This document shows, piece by piece, positions 22,949 to 32,005 of a DNA stretch of 64,000 nucleotides. The stretch spans positions 266,378,199 to 266,442,198 of the forward strand of contig CM053030.1 of NCBI GenBank assembly GCA_028564925.1. Reading direction: 5' to 3'. Under the pieces are notes generated by a model that had not been told where the DNA came from, ran no database searches, and worked only from the letters and a program-made list of their open reading frames with translations. How positions within the stretch are numbered: the first letter of the stretch is position 1; every line of letters begins with the position of its first letter. The translations under genes and the position numbers were made by a program. This DNA is from Lithobates sylvaticus (Eukaryota; Chordata; Amphibia; Anura; Ranidae).

Positions 22949-23470
22949 ATGTCTGGGAGGACAACAAGGAGAGGCAGACATTCCCTTGGCACTGTAAGGG
23001 GGCCAGCAACAAATGTGTCCACAAAAGGTTGACGTGGTGGTCAGTCCTCAGGAAGGCCATAATTTCCTCTGTTTAGTGAATTTGCCCGTGCTATCCAGCC
23101 ACAACATGCAGAGGATGTGATGGACTGGCTTACTAAACCTTCCTCATCCTCCTCATCCTCTGTCATGCAAACAGAGAAATGTGGGAAGTCCCCTGCAGTT
23201 GCCAGAGTGGATAAACCTGCCTCCTTGTCCACATCTATTCCTGCCATAGCCCCAACATCAGCCATGGAGGCGTCAGTTGAGTTTTTTGACCACAGCATCA
23301 GCCACTTGCTCCTTGATGATGCCCAGCCATTACTGGATTTAGATGTTGATTCTGAGGTTGAGGATGACAGGAACATGAGCCTAGAGAGAGGGGAGAACAC
23401 TGGTAAACAAATTGGCATTCATGTTCCCTCAGCCGCAGCGTATTGTATTGTAAGTTGTAAGTTGTCTCCA
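22949..23470 (+). pseudogene. N-terminal ORF of hAT copy B, homologous to that in copy A
   Basis: The ATG at 22949 opens MSGRTTRRGRHSLGTVRG, matching MPGRPTRRGRQ of copy A. Two in-frame stops follow (after about residues 27 and 36). The same frame then gives DWLTKPSSSSSSS, FFDHSISHLLLDDAQ, acidic DVDSEVEDD, and HVPSAAAYCIV. Each block aligns to copy A in order and spacing. No BED, catalytic or dimerisation part follows. The function of this module is unknown. Its conservation over diverged copies suggests it was once part of a translated protein. Confidence 0.7.
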
Positions 23471-23486
23471 GTGGTAATGATGATGC

Positions 23487-23707
23487 GATTTTTTTACAGC
23501 AAAGCCAATTCTTGCTTTCATCAGAAGTACTTCTATAGGGTTACGGTGGGAAGGCGCCACCGACACCAAAAGACCAATTTTTCTGCACCTGTTTGACAGG
23601 TGCAAATCATTGCAATTTTTTACAGCAAGGCCAATTCTTGCTTTCATCAAAATAACCTCTATGGGGTTACGATGGGAAGGCGCCACCGACACCCAAAGAC
23701 CAATTTT
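23487..23707 (+). repeat. Two-copy direct repeat of about 120 bp
   Basis: TTTTTTACAGCAAAGCCAAT, TCTTGCTTTCATCA and GGGAAGGCGCCACCGACACC occur twice, with CACCTGTTTGACAGGTGC between them. The place, 3' of the ORF, and the GTTTGACAGGTG-like palindrome recall the 143-bp array of copy A. This may be the unexpanded or a diverged state of that array. Confidence 0.7.
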
Positions 23708-24255
23708 TACATACCGTTACTTCTATCCAAAGTGACACCAGAATGTATCCAAAAAATCTCTAATCTTGTTCCCAGTGCACTACATTGTGGCCTCATCATA
23801 CACACTGGCTCCCCAGCTGTTGCTGAGCAAAATAAAGGCAGCTTGCAGGTAAAAGTCTTTTTTTCTGGCTTTATAAATGCAATTATTGCTGCAGCAGATT
23901 CTAGACATGGTACAGATGTGCCACTTTACAGGCAGACTAAGGGGGCCCCCAGGCACTATGTTGGAAGGAATTTTTCATTTTTATGCTTTCACTTTAAAAA
24001 TCTAAAATATAACTGCTCATTTAAAAGTGAAGTTTTTCACAAACTTTTTTATCCCCCAGGGCAGAACCCGGACCCCTATAACCATTGTATGCCCAATGAC
24101 TTGCATATAAGCCTTCAAAATGGAGACTTTTGATTTTTGATGTTCGGGTCCCATTGACTTTAATGGGGTTCGTTATTCGGGCCTGAACTTTTGCGGTGTT
24201 CGAAAGTTCTGGTGCGAACCAAACAGGAGTCCATTCGGCCATCCCTACTAATGAC

Positions 24256-24755
24256 AGTTATCAATTGTTGCTTGTGCCAATGTCCTTGATGGAAAATTAT
24301 GGTTGTTAATCAGGAAGATCACAAGGGAGGAAACATTTCTAATAATTTGTTTATTTGCCAAGTTCACAAACTGCTGCACAAATCAACAAATTATCAAACT
24401 CTTTAACCTATAGTCTACCCATGGATCTCCATAATATTGCAATTAGAAACAATTAGATTTATTTTGATAACATGTGTAGGCATCTGCTACCCTCTACTAT
24501 CTGTAAGTGGATCTGCTAGTTAATGTTTACAGTCATTATTTATGTACATCACTGAGGTCTCTGTATGCCTGGGTCAGAAATCCCAGAAGGAGGAAGTGGA
24601 GAGAGAGCCAGAGAACTGAACCACATGGCCTTATACACACAGGGGCTTCTACAGCTGCTGTATCTTCACCCAGACCAGAAGCAGAAGTTATTGTTTGTTG
24701 TTTTGAAAAGCTCATCTTGGCGCCTGAAGTCTTGGCAGGAAAACATGGCAGAAAA
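24256..24755. other. Intergenic DNA, nothing recognised
   Basis: No motif, repeat end or credible ORF was found. The small frames at 24507-24782 share sequence with each other on different phases and show no domain. Confidence 0.4.
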
Positions 24756-24757
24756 TA

Positions 24758-25503
24758 CCGTATTTACTCGAGTATAAGCTGAGTTTTTCAGCACTTTTTT
24801 TGTGCTGAAAATGCCCCCCTTGGCTTATACTCGAGTCAAGCACTTTTCTGCAGCAGAGAATGAAATTTTTCGACCCGTCTTTGGGGCCCCGTATCTCGGG
24901 GCCACTTGGTGCTTGGTGCAGAACTCCAAATTTGCCGTGCAAACCCAGTCTAACCAACACTACAACATATGCAAATTTGGGGTTCCTAGCACTAAGTGGC
25001 CCCGAGATAGAGGGCCCCAAAGTCGGTTTGGAAAATGTAATTCTCTGCTGCAGAAAAGTGCTTAACATTTTCCGACCTGAATTTGGGGCCCCGTATCTCG
25101 GGGCCACTTGGTGCTAGGAACCCCAAATTTGGTATGCAAACCCAGTGGAACCAACACTACAACATATCCAAATTCCTAGCACTAAGTGGCCCGAGATACA
25201 GGGCCCCAAAGTCGGTAAACTGTGTCCATCTGCAGCAATGTCATTTCAGGACCTTTTGGGTCCAGAGACCCAAAATTTTGGCTGCAGCTAGGAACCCTTA
25301 ACTACCAAGTTCAGGGGACCTATGGCTGCAAATGGGCACAGTGAGGCTGCAAATGGGCATTGTTGACCCTCTTTTCCACTTACAGTAGCTGTGCATTTCT
25401 CACCCTAGGCTTATACTCGAGTCAATAAGTTTTCCCAGTTTTTTGTGGTAAAATTAGGTGCCTCGGCTTATATTCGGGTTGGCCTATACTCGAGTATATA
25501 CGG
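24758..25503. mobile_element. TA-flanked element with CTCGAGTATAAGC ends
   Basis: The left end CCGTATTTACTCGAGTATAA and the right end (inverted) CCGTATATACTCGAGTATAG are about 20 bp inverted repeats, flanked by TA (24756-24757 and 25504-25505). A TA target fits Tc1/mariner-like elements. The interior has no transposase. It contains repeated blocks GGGGCCCCGTATCTCGGGGC and their inverses (GGCCCCGAGATAGAGGGCCC), and two AGCACTTTTCTGCAGCAGAG-type blocks, so much of it can fold. Confidence 0.75.
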
Positions 25504-26654
25504 TATGCTCTTTTTGATGCATTTTGCACACGTTTAGACAAGTTAGTGCTTACAAGTAGGGATGGGCCCGGTGTTCGATTCAAACCCATGTTTGAATCGA
25601 ACATCGGGCGTTCGCCCGTTCGGCGAGCCCAGAACTATTTGGGCCGCTCGCATCACATTCGTGTGATGCGAGCGGCCCGCAATGCATTGCGCCAGACGCA
25701 GTGCAATGCTGGCTGATGATTGGCCAAGCATGCACTGTGACCCCGCATGCTTGGCCAATCACAGCGCCGGCAGCGAGGAGAGCCATAATTGGCTACAGGC
25801 AGGATGCCTGTAGCCAATTATAGCTCAGGGGCTTTAGTACACGCCCCACGGTATAAAAGGCCGCCGCGGCGGCGGCCTCGCATATTGGGTTTCAGTGTCA
25901 GCGTGTCAGTGTGCTGCTGACTGCTGACATTATGTGCTGTATTTCTGGGGATTTGTGTGTGCGTGCTGTTAGTACAGCATTGCAGTATCACATCTGGGGG
26001 GTGTCTATAGGTTGCCTGTGAAGGGGGGCATGTTTCCTGTGCTTAGAACTGTCCCTGCAAAAAGTGTAATTTTTGCAGGAAAAAAAGCTATTTAAAAGCA
26101 CTCGCGGCGAATGAATTGATGGCTCCCGTAACACAGAGAACTGTCATTCATTGATGAAAAAAAAAAAAAAAAAAGCGTGGGGGTCCCCCCAAATTCAATA
26201 ACCAGGCCCTTCAGGTCTGGGATGGATATTAAGGGGGACCCCAGCCAAAAAAAAAAAAAAAATGGCGTAGGGCCCCCCTCAAAATCCATACCACCAGACC
26301 CTTGAGGTCTGGGATGGATTTTAAGGGGAACCCCAGCCAAAAAAAATGGTGTGGGGTCCCCCTCAAAATCCATACCAGACCCTTATCCGAGCAAGCAACC
26401 TGGCAGGCCGCAGGAAAAGAGGGGGGGACGAGAGCGCCCCCCCTCCCGCCTGAACCGTACCAGGCCACATGCCCTCAACATTGGGAGGATGCTTTGGGGG
26501 TCTGAGACCCCCAAAGCACCTTGTCCCCATGTTGATGAGGACAAGGGCCTCTTCCCCACAACCCTGGCCGGTGGTTGTGGGGGTCTGCGGGCGGGGGGCT
26601 TATCGGGATCTGGAAGCCCCCTTTAATAAGGGGACCCCCAGATCCCGCCCCCTG

Positions 26655-26990
26655 GGTGAAATGGTAAGGGGGTACAAAAGTACCCCTACCATTTCACCAA
26701 AAAAGTGTCAAAAATGGTAAAAATGACAGGAGACGGTCTTTGACAATTCCTTTATTAAAATCTTCTTTCTTCTTTCTTCTTTCTTTTGGTCTTCCTTTCT
26801 TCATCCTTCGGTTTCTTCATCTTCTCCTTCCGGCATCTTCTTCCATCTTCTTCTTCCATCATCTTCTTCCTCCGATCCGCTTCTTCTTGCGATGGTCTGC
26901 TCGTCCTTCTCGTCCGGCATCTTCTTCCATGGCGTCGGTGTCTCTTCTTGGGCCACTCCTTCGCTGCGTCTGACAGGTCTTTTATAACGG
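26655..26990 (-). other. Mini-gene, left arm of the foldback
   Basis: Read on the minus strand: TATA-like TTATAAAAG at about 26979-26987; an ATG in GACGCCATGG context at about 26930; a 23-residue charged ORF (MEEDAGREGRADHRKKK and then RIGGRR); an AATAAA at 26751-26756; and a ~20-bp-stem hairpin at 26655-26698. It mirrors the right-arm unit, but its ORF is shorter because a stop follows RIGGRR. Whether it is transcribed is unknown. Confidence 0.5.
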
Positions 26991-27009
26991 AGGGCACCTG
27001 GTGACCCCG

Positions 27010-27107
27010 CCCCCTCTGACGCACGGGGACGTCATGGGGAATTCCCTATGGCTTTCCCCGTGACGTCAGAGGGGGCGGGGTCACCAGGTGCCCTCCGTTA
27101 TAAAAGA
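27010..27107. promoter_or_regulatory. Symmetric promoter-like core of the foldback
   Basis: The centre holds GGGGGCGGGG (27071-27080) and its mirror CCCCGCCCCC (about 27004-27013), matching Sp1/GC boxes. It also has TGACGTCA (27061-27068), a perfect CRE, with a related GACGTCAT at about 27030. TATA-like TTATAAAAG lies on each side facing outward (27098-27106 and the mirror at about 26979-26987). This is the layout of a bidirectional promoter. Activity is inferred from motifs only. Confidence 0.55.
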
Positions 27108-27384
27108 CCTGTCAGACGGAGCGAAGCCTCACACAGCGGGAGCCTTCCATTGCGAGGAGCGGCCCGACAGAAGAACAGACGCCGACGCCATGGAAGAAGA
27201 AGACCAGCGCAAGAAGAAGCGGATCGGAGGAAGAAGAAGATGGAAGAAGAAGATGGAAGAAGATGACGGAAGGAGAAGATGAAGAAAGAAGAATGAAGAT
27301 TTTAATAAAGGAATTGTTTTACAATTTTTGACACTTTTTTTGTGAAATGGTAGGGGTACTTTTGTACCCCCTTACCATTTCACA
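27098..27384 (+). other. Mini-gene, right arm of the foldback
   Basis: From the TATA-like TTATAAAAG (27098) there is about 90 bp of leader, then an ATG at 27190 in GACGCCATGG, a strong vertebrate start context. The ORF runs to 27282 and gives 30 residues, beginning MEEEDQRKKKRIGGRRR and ending in alternating basic and acidic residues. AATAAA lies at 27304-27309 and a perfect-stem hairpin TGTGAAATGG...CCATTTCACA at 27341-27384. The product resembles no family I know and may be a low-complexity by-product. The ordered promoter, start, stop and poly(A) signal are what stand out. Confidence 0.5.
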
Positions 27385-28821
27385 CAGGGGGGGGCGGGAT
27401 CTGGGGGTCCCCTTTTTAAAGGGGGCTTCCAGATTCCGATAAGCCCCCCGCCCGCAGACCCCCACAACCACCGGCCAGGGTTGTGGGGAAGAGGCCCTTG
27501 TCCTCATCAACATGGGGACAATGTGCTTTGGGGGTCTCAGACCCCCAAAGCATCCTCCCAATGTTGAGGGCATGTGGCCTGGTACGGTTCAGGCGGGCCT
27601 GCCAGGTTGCTTGCTCGGATAAGGGTCTGGTATGGATTTTGAGGGGGACCCCACGCCATTTTTTTTTGGCTGGGGTTCCTCTTAAAATTTATCCCAGACC
27701 TCAAGGGTCTGGTATGGATTTTGAGGGGGACCCTACGCCATTTTTTTATTTTTTTTTGGCTGGGGTCCCCCTTAATATCCATCCTAGACCTGAAGGACCT
27801 GGTTATTGAATTTGGGGGGACCCCCACGCTTTTTATTTTTTATGTTTTATCAATGACTTTTTTTTTATGAATGACTTTCAATGAATGACTGTTCTCTGTG
27901 TTACGGGAGCCGTCAATTCACATTAGCCGCGAGTGATTTTAAATAGCTTTTTTTCCTGCAAAAATTACACTTTTTGCAGGGACAGTTTTAAGCACAGGAA
28001 ACATGCGCCCCTTCACAGGCATACTATAGACACCCCCCAGGTACGAAATTTAAAGGAATTTTACACTTTTATTGTTTCAATTTAAGCATTATTAAAATCA
28101 CTGCTCCTGAAAAAACGGCCGTTTTTAAAAAAAAAAATTTGCATTGATACATGTCCCCTGGGGCAGGACCCGGGTCCCCAAACACTTTTTATGACAATAA
28201 CATGCATATTAGCCTTTAAAATTAGCACTTTTGATTTCGAACGTTCGCATCCATTATAACTAATAGGGTTCTAAAGCTCGCACAGACTTTAGGTCCGTTC
28301 GCGGGTTCTGGTGCGAGCCGAACGGGGGGTGTTCGGCTCATCCCTACTTACAAGCATTTTACCACAAAACACTCCCCTAATTTTTCATTCTCAATTGCCT
28401 ACAATGCATTGGAAAAAGATTATATATTTACAGTCTGTGTGGCATTTTACTGAGGGTAGAGAGAGAGACAGAGAGAGAGTAGAGAGTGTACAGAGAGCTA
28501 CTGTAGGCGTCTGTTTCCTGGCTGCATTCATGGATCCTGTCCTGAACAAAATTGATGAAGCAATTCTGTTTCTTTATCTGCCGCCAAGGGAGAGAAGATG
28601 GGGAGAATTGGATGAGAAGAGAACCTGCCAACAGCACTGGACTCATCACTTGATGTGTCAGCGGTTAACCCCGGGATACTTTGCTAACATATTCACAGAA
28701 TTGCGGAATTATACAGAAAAATTCCACAACTTCACTAGGATGTCATTGGGCACATTTGATGAGCTCCTGGAGAGGCTGTGACCCCAACTGATGCTCATAT
28801 GAGGAATAGTGTGTCATCTGA

Positions 28822-29042
28822 GTAACATCTCCTTATGCTTAAATATTTTTAGCGTGATTACATTTTTTTTTTACATTTTTTAAAGTTTTTTTTTCAATGG
28901 TAATTTATTTCAGAATATTTTTTTCCACATAATCTATTTTTTACACCCATATTTTGTTTTAAATTTTAATTATTTTTTTTTTATCACGAGTCAAGTTTAC
29001 ATAAATGTCAATTTTTTTATTAATCATATTTTTTTATTCCAG
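28822..29042 (+). other. Probable intron of the Harbinger transposase
   Basis: GTAACATCTCC follows the SSE codons, and a long T-rich tract ends ...TTTTATTCCAG just before the FLATGQSF coding block. The 221-bp stretch is T-rich and non-coding. Transposase genes of vertebrate PIF/Harbinger elements commonly have introns, so a GT-AG intron at this point is plausible, but no transcript is available. Confidence 0.65.
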
Positions 29043-29719
29043 GTTTCTTGCCACTGGACAATCTTTTGCGTCCTTTTGGCCAAAGTGACACATGAAACTT
29101 GCCAGTCAATTTGGGAGCAAATGTGTGATGTTGTCATGCCTGAAACAACTGAAAAGATGTGGGTAGCGATTGTTAATGAGTTTTGGGAGAAGAAGCAGTT
29201 TTTTAAAATTGGATCAGAGCCCTCGACGGCAAACACTTCAGGGTGAAAAAAGCCGCCAAAGTCTAGATCGCTTTATTTCAATTACTTTTCAATTGTACTT
29301 TTGGCATTGTCAGATGCACATCTATGGTTCATTTTAGTTGATGTTGGAGCCTACGGCAGTCAAAGTTATTCCTGAATCTTCAGGGAATCTGTAATAGGGA
29401 GTCACCTTTAGTTCTCCTAAGTATGTCTATCCTATGCACAACAGAGCCAAGTCTTTTACTAGTCATTGAGGCAGATGAGGCTTTCGGACTAATAGAGAAT
29501 CAAATGCATCTGTATAGCCGATATGGACTGGCAACAAACAGAAGATCTCTAATCATCGTCTGAGCTGTGCCCTTCGAGTTGCGGAGTGTGCATTTGATGC
29601 CTGCATTGCAAAGTGCTCTATACTCCTGTCTTGCATGCAGTTGGATGTGTAAAAAAATGCCATCCAAGTCTTCCTGGCCTGCTGTGTGCTCCATAATGTC
29701 CATTGTGATAAGGAGAGAG

Positions 29720-30095
29720 GCACCCCATCCCTGACGATCCTACATTGGCTAACCGTGAAGGACTGGTTCACTTTCAAGACCAAGGAAACGCTCCTCAATA
29801 CCTATGCGAGAAAATAAAACACTACGCACCCAATCGCAGCCTCCGATCAACTAACCAAAACCTCCTCCTCATCCCCAAATCCCTCTACAAATCAAAGGGA
29901 AAACGAAGATTCGCAGTCCAAGGACCACGGCTATGGAACGCTCTACCAACTACCATCCGAATTGGAAGAAAACCATCGGGCCTTCAGAAAAAAAACTCAA
30001 GACCCACCTTGTAAGATACAGGACAGCACAGGAAGGATCAAGCGCCTTGAGGCGATTCAGTTCGCAGTTGTAGCGCTATACAAGGCATTCATCTC
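29720..30095 (+). mobile_element. CR1/L2/Rex1-like LINE, 3' fragment
   Basis: Coding for the usual C-terminus of these LINEs: LHWLTVKDWFTFK-like residues, APQYLCEKIKHYAPNRSLRS, LLLIPKSLYKSKGKRRFAV, GPRLWNALPTTIR, then a K-rich end. The tail follows with GAGGCGATTCAGTTCGCA and GCGCTATACAAGGCATTCAT. It is 5'-truncated to about 380 bp and sits inside the Harbinger C-terminal coding region. I found no clear target duplication, which fits an old insertion. Confidence 0.8.
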
Positions 30096-30240
30096 TGAAC
30101 CAGCACCAACAAATTCTGGTCAGCATGTACAATTTATGGACTTATGCTTCACTGCATGGGTCATTACCATCAAAAATCTATTTGCAGATTTCCTTGTGTC
30201 CCTAGAGGGTGAAGTGTCCTGGCAAGATCAATATGTGTAA

Positions 30241-30475
30241 GTCATCTGATATATGTAGGCTTTACATTATCTGAAAATAAAACAAAATATTTTTGAAAAC
30301 CTTTGAATAAAGTTTTTCAGACTTATCTTTTGTTGTTTTGTTCTCTTTTGTCTCTAAGCATAGTATTGTCTTTTTATTCTGTGGGAGGTAAAAGGCACAA
30401 AACACACTAGATGCGGCTCTCTATTTTTACTCCACACCCAAATAAAATCTGACATGGTATTTTCTTTTGTGGGAG
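30241..30475. other. 3' flank of the Harbinger gene
   Basis: AATAAA-type signals occur at about 30278 and 30306 shortly after the transposase stop, suitable for its 3' end. No other gene is seen. The retrovirus target TTAAA lies at 30476-30480. Confidence 0.45.
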
Positions 30476-30480
30476 TTAAA

Positions 30481-31048
30481 TGTAAGGAAACGTGGGAAGT
30501 GTAGAGTTACCCTTCAAGATTTAATAGTATTGTAACAAAGATGTTTTTCTGTAGAAACTCACTGTAAATTCTGTTTATCTCACACTCACACACTTCCATA
30601 ACAAGTTTTAGTTCTCATGGCTTCTAGTAACGGGTCTGCTTCCCATAACAAGTATGCTGTTTTGTACTTCTATTTATTATCAAAACATACTGAGAACCTT
30701 ATCAAGGACATATATTGCGTGAGACATTTTTAGAGTAAATATGATGTGGAGTCTGAAGGAAGAAATATTATGAATCTTGCAGATCAATATTGAATTGTAT
30801 AACAAAATGCTTAAATGCTTGAATGTGATTGGTTGTTCAATTGCGTTCTTCCCCCTTTTTTGTATTGTATATGCTCTGTGAAACGGGAAGTAAAGGCATT
30901 CTTTTTTCAACCACACACGGTGTATGGTGTCTTTTTTGCCTGTCTGGACAGACAAGGGGGGAAAAGGGCGAGAGTTTTCCATTGACCGTCAAAGTCCAGT
31001 TGAGGGAAAGAGGAGCTGATGCACAGGACAATACAGAAAAACCTAACA
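30481..31048 (+). repeat. 5' LTR of the endogenous retrovirus
   Basis: It begins TGTAAGGAAACG and ends CCTAACA, so it has the TG...CA form. It is 568 bp and nearly identical to 47623-48189. An A+T-rich 5' part is followed by a GTATTGTATATG TATA-like region and a pyrimidine/purine-rich 3' part. Confidence 0.93.
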
Positions 31049-31050
31049 GA

Positions 31051-31068
31051 TGGTACCAGAAGTGGGGT
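31051..31068 (+). promoter_or_regulatory. Retroviral primer-binding site, tRNA-Leu-like
   Basis: TGGTACCAGAAGTGGGG begins two bases after the LTR. It resembles the complement of vertebrate tRNA-Leu 3' ends (TGGTGTCAGAAGTGGG for the CAG isoacceptor, from memory). The assignment rests on that recall. Confidence 0.6.
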
Positions 31069-31219
31069 ACATTACAGGTAAGCTTTCTTTAAAATTACTT
31101 TTTCAAAGTATTTTTGAACAGCTTACTCTGTCAATGTTATAACCCGTCGCATTATAGAACTCAAGGCATAATTGATTAATTTAATTTGATTAGCTTGCCT
31201 TAGAGATAAGGACATTATT

Positions 31220-31597
31220 GGGATTACTGACGAGTACCAGGATCCCGGAAATTGGGATTACTGACGAGGTGTACCAGAATCCCGGGTCCCGAGAGATAGG
31301 GAGATTAGGGACATTAAGCTGGGATGCCGGTCTAGGATCCCAGGAGAATTATAGCACAGCTCACTCATATATAGGGATTACTGACGAGTACCAGGATCCC
31401 GGAAATTGGGATTACTGACGAGGTGTACCAGAATCCCGGGTCCCGAGAGATAGGGAGATTAGGGACATTAAGCTGGGATGCCGGTCTAGGATCCCAGGAG
31501 AATTATAGCACAGCTCACTCATATATTGGGATAATTGACGAGTACCAGGATCCCGGAAATCGGGATAAACTGACGAGATGTACCAAGATCCCGGGTA
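31220..31597 (+). repeat. 154-bp tandem repeats in the retroviral leader
   Basis: Two full units (31220-31373 and 31374-31527) and a partial third share GGGATTACTGACGAGTACCA, GAATCCCGGGTCCCGAGAGA and CACAGCTCACTCATATAT. The first two are almost identical, so the duplication is recent. Within each unit a shorter motif (GATTACTGACGAG followed by CCCGG) also occurs twice. Confidence 0.9.
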
Positions 31598-32005
31598 TTA
31601 ATATAAAAGAACGGTATTAGGTATCAAAATATAGGGGACAAGGATACCTGCTAAAATTGCCCAGTATCCCTCCCATATATTGTATTAATATCATACCATA
31701 GCAGGTTGAAAACCTTGTTTTTAACCAGAAGGACTGGTCATTGGAAACCTCTAAATCATTTTAATGTCATATTTGAAGTAATGTTTAGGTGTTTTTGCCA
31801 GGACGCTGCCCAGAGTGTTTAACAAACCTATTATTTGTGTATGAGGGATCAAATACTTATTTGGTTGCTAGTATTCCCGGAGGTTATTACCAGGTTTAAT
31901 ATACATAATAGTTTTGTGTTCCAGGAGGGTCTTTGATACATCATGACAACAGGGACGTTGTAACATTTTTCTGGGGTAATACATGGATTGGTGAGGCTAA
32001 CTTTT

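Larger units (their letters stand above)
17376..24247 (+). mobile_element. hAT element, copy B (6.87 kb), array-filled
   Basis: The ends TGGGGATGGGCGAAC (left) and GGCCATCCCTA (right) match the family. A perfect 8-bp duplication CTAATGAC flanks it (17368-17375 and 24248-24255). On the plus strand the order is: end, TATA box at 17650, 4.8 kb array of 36-bp units, ORF start at 22949, a duplicated ~120-bp block, other end. The transposase core is missing, so it is non-autonomous. Confidence 0.92.
25990..28045. repeat. Large inverted repeat (foldback), ~1 kb arms
   Basis: The left arm, about 25990-27035, returns inverted at about 27045-28045. Outer landmarks are GGGGGGTGTCTATAG / CTATAGACACCCCCC and TTTGCAGGAAAAAAAGC / GCTTTTTTTCCTGCAAA. 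Inner ones are GGCACCTGGTGACCCCGCCC / GGGCGGGGTCACCAGGTGCC. Only about 10 bp near 27040 is unpaired. Arms differ by small indels and substitutions, including one 50-70 bp length difference near 26400 versus 27595. As RNA or single-stranded DNA this would fold almost completely. Confidence 0.93.
25557..28346. mobile_element. hAT element, copy C (2.79 kb), carrying a foldback
   Basis: The ends TAGGGATGGGCCC and GGCTCATCCCTA are of the family type, with a perfect 8-bp duplication CTTACAAG (25549-25556 and 28347-28354). A TATAAAAGGCCGCCGCGG block at about 25851 marks the transposase promoter position seen in the other copies. Instead of a transposase, the interior is a ~2 kb inverted repeat with two divergent mini-genes. 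The copy is non-autonomous, and the perfect duplication suggests a fairly recent insertion. Confidence 0.93.
28530..30240 (+). pseudogene. HARBI1-like: PIF/Harbinger transposase relic with an intron
   Basis: Exon 1 (ATG 28530) gives FHNFTRMSLGTFDELLERL, the conserved N-terminal block, then after a frame shift THMR-like MRNSVSSE. A GT-AG intron fits 28822-29042. Exon 2 opens FLATGQSFAS, the Harbinger FLATG block, followed by the WEQM and MPETTEKMW blocks. ALDGKHF near 29222 carries the first catalytic Asp, VDVGAYGSQS near 29340 the second, then ADEAFGL, and RVAECAF near 29584 the Glu. ACCVLHNV follows. The C-terminal EGEVSWQDQYV ends in a stop at 30240. At least four frameshifts or stops are seen, and a LINE fragment (about 29720-30095) splits the C-terminus. 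The enzyme is dead. The gene symbol only shows the family. Confidence 0.88.

Noticed and set aside
23117-23596. Independent host gene
   Set aside because: It aligns block by block with the ORF in hAT copy A and lies inside hAT copy B with in-frame stops upstream.
26092-27573. ORF with MRTRASSPQPWPVVVGVCGRG in both foldback arms and at 60816-61217
   Set aside because: The conserved protein-like word falls on the stem and loop of a hairpin, and the changes between copies keep base pairing but alter residues. Structure explains the conservation better than coding.
29745-30240. Two overlapping novel ORFs
   Set aside because: The first is the C-terminus of a CR1/L2-like LINE and the second ends with the Harbinger C-terminus. 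The apparent fusion is caused by the insertion.
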